DNA from: Neglectibacter timonensis
Lineage (GTDB): Bacteria; Bacillota; Clostridia; Oscillospirales; Acutalibacteraceae
DNA: 64,000 nt
Assembly: GCF_900048895.1 (NCBI RefSeq)
Contig: NZ_LT160638.1
Coordinates: 124,001-188,000, forward strand
Direction: 5' to 3'
Position numbers and translations under genes: made by a program. Below, in pieces: positions 62,640 to 64,000 of the stretch (position 1 is its first letter; every line of letters starts with the position of its first letter). Below the pieces are notes generated by a model that was not told where the DNA came from, searched no databases, and saw only the letters and a program-made list of their open reading frames with translations.

Positions 62640-63049
62640 ACGGCAATTTTCATAGAAGCTACTTTCAAACAGTAAAAGGTGAGATGCGGTTTCTCTTTAT
62701 AACGCAGGGATTCTGAATTCTTTTTTGATGGTAAAATTTAACATAAAACAGAATCCTTACTTGTCATTTTTGTCTTGTAAAATTGAAAAATCCAAAAAAA
62801 TTAAAACTTTTTGAAATTTTGAATCTTTTAAAATTGTTGTTTTTTAACTGATTTTAGAGTTTACGGGCGGGAAAGAGTTGGCTAAACTGAGAGGCAGACA
62901 AAAACAATCCTCAACCTGACAAAATTGTTATTCAAGTTGCTGGGTCTTTGGGAATTGCATTTGTCCGCCTCAAAATGTGCCCTGGACATTCTGAGCAGGC
63001 GCCAATTTCAGGGAGAGAGGAAGGAGAATTCCATTATTTGGAGAAGAGG
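62640..63049. other. AT-rich intergenic region upstream of the sugar permease
   Basis: About 410 bases, strikingly AT-rich compared with the rest of the window between 62680 and 62860. No gene and no convincing -35/-10 pair was found; it probably contains the regulatory region of the transporter operon. An open frame from 62948 runs into the permease but has no binding site. Confidence 0.6.
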
Positions 63050-63976
63050 ATGAAAAAACATCGGATAAGAGGGATCGGGCTGGAATTCAAAAAGAATAAG
63101 TTCTCCTATTTATTCTTGCTGCCAGCGACTATTTACACTTTGATATTCAGCTATTTCACGATTCCCTACATGGTGATCGCCTTTGAGGATTTCAAGTATA
63201 ATACTGGAATTCACAGCCAATGGGTGGGCCTGAAGAACTTCAGCTTTTTCTTCAGCTCGACCAAGGCATGGGAGGTTACGAGGAACACCCTGGTACTGAA
63301 TATCAGCTACCTGGTGGTGGACACTGTGATCGCGCTGGTGATCGCAATCCTGGTCAATGAGATCAGAAAGAGGAAATTTGCCAAGCTGACCCAGTCGGCT
63401 ATGCTGTTCCCCCACTTTCTGTCTTGGGTGATTATCGCTTATGTACTGTATGCCTTTTTGAGCTCAGAGTACGGCCTTCTAAATAAAATGCTCACCGGGG
63501 TGGGCATGGAGGCGGTAAACTGGTATAACAACGCCTCTTATTGGCCGGTTATCCTGGTGATTATGCACGCTCTGAAGACTGCGGGGTACAATTCCATTGT
63601 CTACCTGGCGGCCATCACCGGCATTGACAGCGGGATCTATGAGGCGGCTGTCATCGACGGGGCCAGCACCTGGAAACGCATCTGGTATGTAACGCTGCCT
63701 CTGCTGATGCCCACGGTCTGCATTTTGACGCTGATGTCCATCGGCCGTATCTTTTATGGCGATTTCGCCATGTATTACGCCATTGTAAAGGACAACGGCA
63801 TCCTGCTGAAGACCACGGACGTGATTGATACCTATGTGTTCCGCATGCTGCGTACAACGGGAAATCCCTCGATGGCTATGGCCATCGGAGTCTACCAGTC
63901 AGTCATGGGATTTTTGATGGTGTTCGGGGCAAACTGGTTTACCAAGAAATTCTTCCCGGAAGGAGCGTTGTTCTAA
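63050..63976 (+). CDS. Carbohydrate ABC transporter permease (LplB/MalF family)
   Basis: A 308-residue inner-membrane permease with six predicted helices and the binding-protein-dependent transport signature EAAVIDGASTWKRIWYVTLPLLMP (EAAxxDGA motif), which contacts the ATPase. The N-terminal KKNKFSYLFLLPATIYTLIFSYFTIPYMVIAFEDF is typical of the LplB subgroup that imports oligosaccharides. ATG 63050 follows GGAGAAGAGG. A second permease starts one base after its stop. Confidence 0.92.
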   Translation: MKKHRIRGIGLEFKKNKFSYLFLLPATIYTLIFSYFTIPYMVIAFEDFKYNTGIHSQWVGLKNFSFFFSSTKAWEVTRNTLVLNISYLVVDTVIALVIAILVNEIRKRKFAKLTQSAMLFPHFLSWVIIAYVLYAFLSSEYGLLNKMLTGVGMEAVNWYNNASYWPVILVIMHALKTAGYNSIVYLAAITGIDSGIYEAAVIDGASTWKRIWYVTLPLLMPTVCILTLMSIGRIFYGDFAMYYAIVKDNGILLKTTDVIDTYVFRMLRTTGNPSMAMAIGVYQSVMGFLMVFGANWFTKKFFPEGALF

Positions 63977-63977
63977 C

Positions 63978-64000
63978 ATGAATGCGGCACGTCTCGGAAA
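63978..64000 (+). CDS. Start of a following gene, probably the partner permease
   Basis: An ATG at 63978 begins MNAARLG before the window ends. AAGGAGCG lies upstream within the previous gene. By operon logic the second permease of the sugar transporter is expected, but seven codons do not prove it. Confidence 0.5.

Overview
The window reads as the chromosome of a fairly GC-rich, low-redundancy Firmicute of the Clostridia, most likely an Oscillospiraceae-type gut anaerobe. This is inferred from the Na+-pumping decarboxylase operon, ThiI without a rhodanese domain paired with a cysteine desulfurase, VanW/VanY wall proteins, a BclA-like collagen protein, an L-cysteine desulfidase, consensus sigma-A promoters and good Shine-Dalgarno sequences. 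No rRNA, tRNA, insertion sequence, prophage or CRISPR array was seen. About 50 genes are called; many starts were moved from the longest frame to the codon with a ribosome binding site.

Layout. 1-7.3 kb: a beta-lactamase-fold hydrolase cut by the left edge, enolase and purine nucleoside phosphorylase, then on the minus strand a glycolipid-type glycosyltransferase, a PlsY-like acyltransferase and a MATE exporter with a terminator inside its leader. 7.5-11.1 kb: a four-gene Na+-translocating oxaloacetate decarboxylase operon. 11.3-14.6 kb: a D-amino-acid operon (DSD1-like PLP enzyme, N-acyl-D-amino-acid deacylase, RidA). 14.8-19.1 kb: Dabb protein, MerR/TipAS regulator with a textbook 19-bp-spacer promoter, glycosyltransferase and collagen-like glycoprotein candidate. 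19.3-32.8 kb: HAD proteins, VanY, a response regulator/kinase/membrane protein overlapping cluster, cysteine desulfidase, a heterodimeric ABC exporter with a palindrome over its -35 box, a TIM-barrel isomerase, an AlkD-like protein and a second glycolipid glycosyltransferase.

33-44 kb, plus strand: VanW lipoprotein, NAD synthetase, hydroxyacid dehydrogenase, cysteine desulfurase, ThiI, a five-unit 80/81-bp tandem repeat, CinA, a Gp37/Gp68 protein and glutamyl-Q tRNA synthetase, a run themed on NAD and tRNA modification. 44-49.7 kb: YjdF with a structured riboswitch-like leader, a large glycosidase, a lipase, an Eis-like acetyltransferase and a phosphatase. 49.8-64 kb: malic enzyme, ECF S component, HtrA, methionine sulfoxide reductase, two mosaic paralogous lipoproteins, a metallo-beta-lactamase fold protein, GH5 glucanase, NhaC, D-lyxose isomerase and the start of a sugar ABC permease operon.

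The most unusual items are the tandem repeat before cinA, the lipoprotein pair whose leaders and first 142 codons are nearly identical while the rest has diverged, the MATE leader attenuator, and the collagen-like/glycosyltransferase pair with a sporulation-type promoter. No wholly new multi-gene system is evident.
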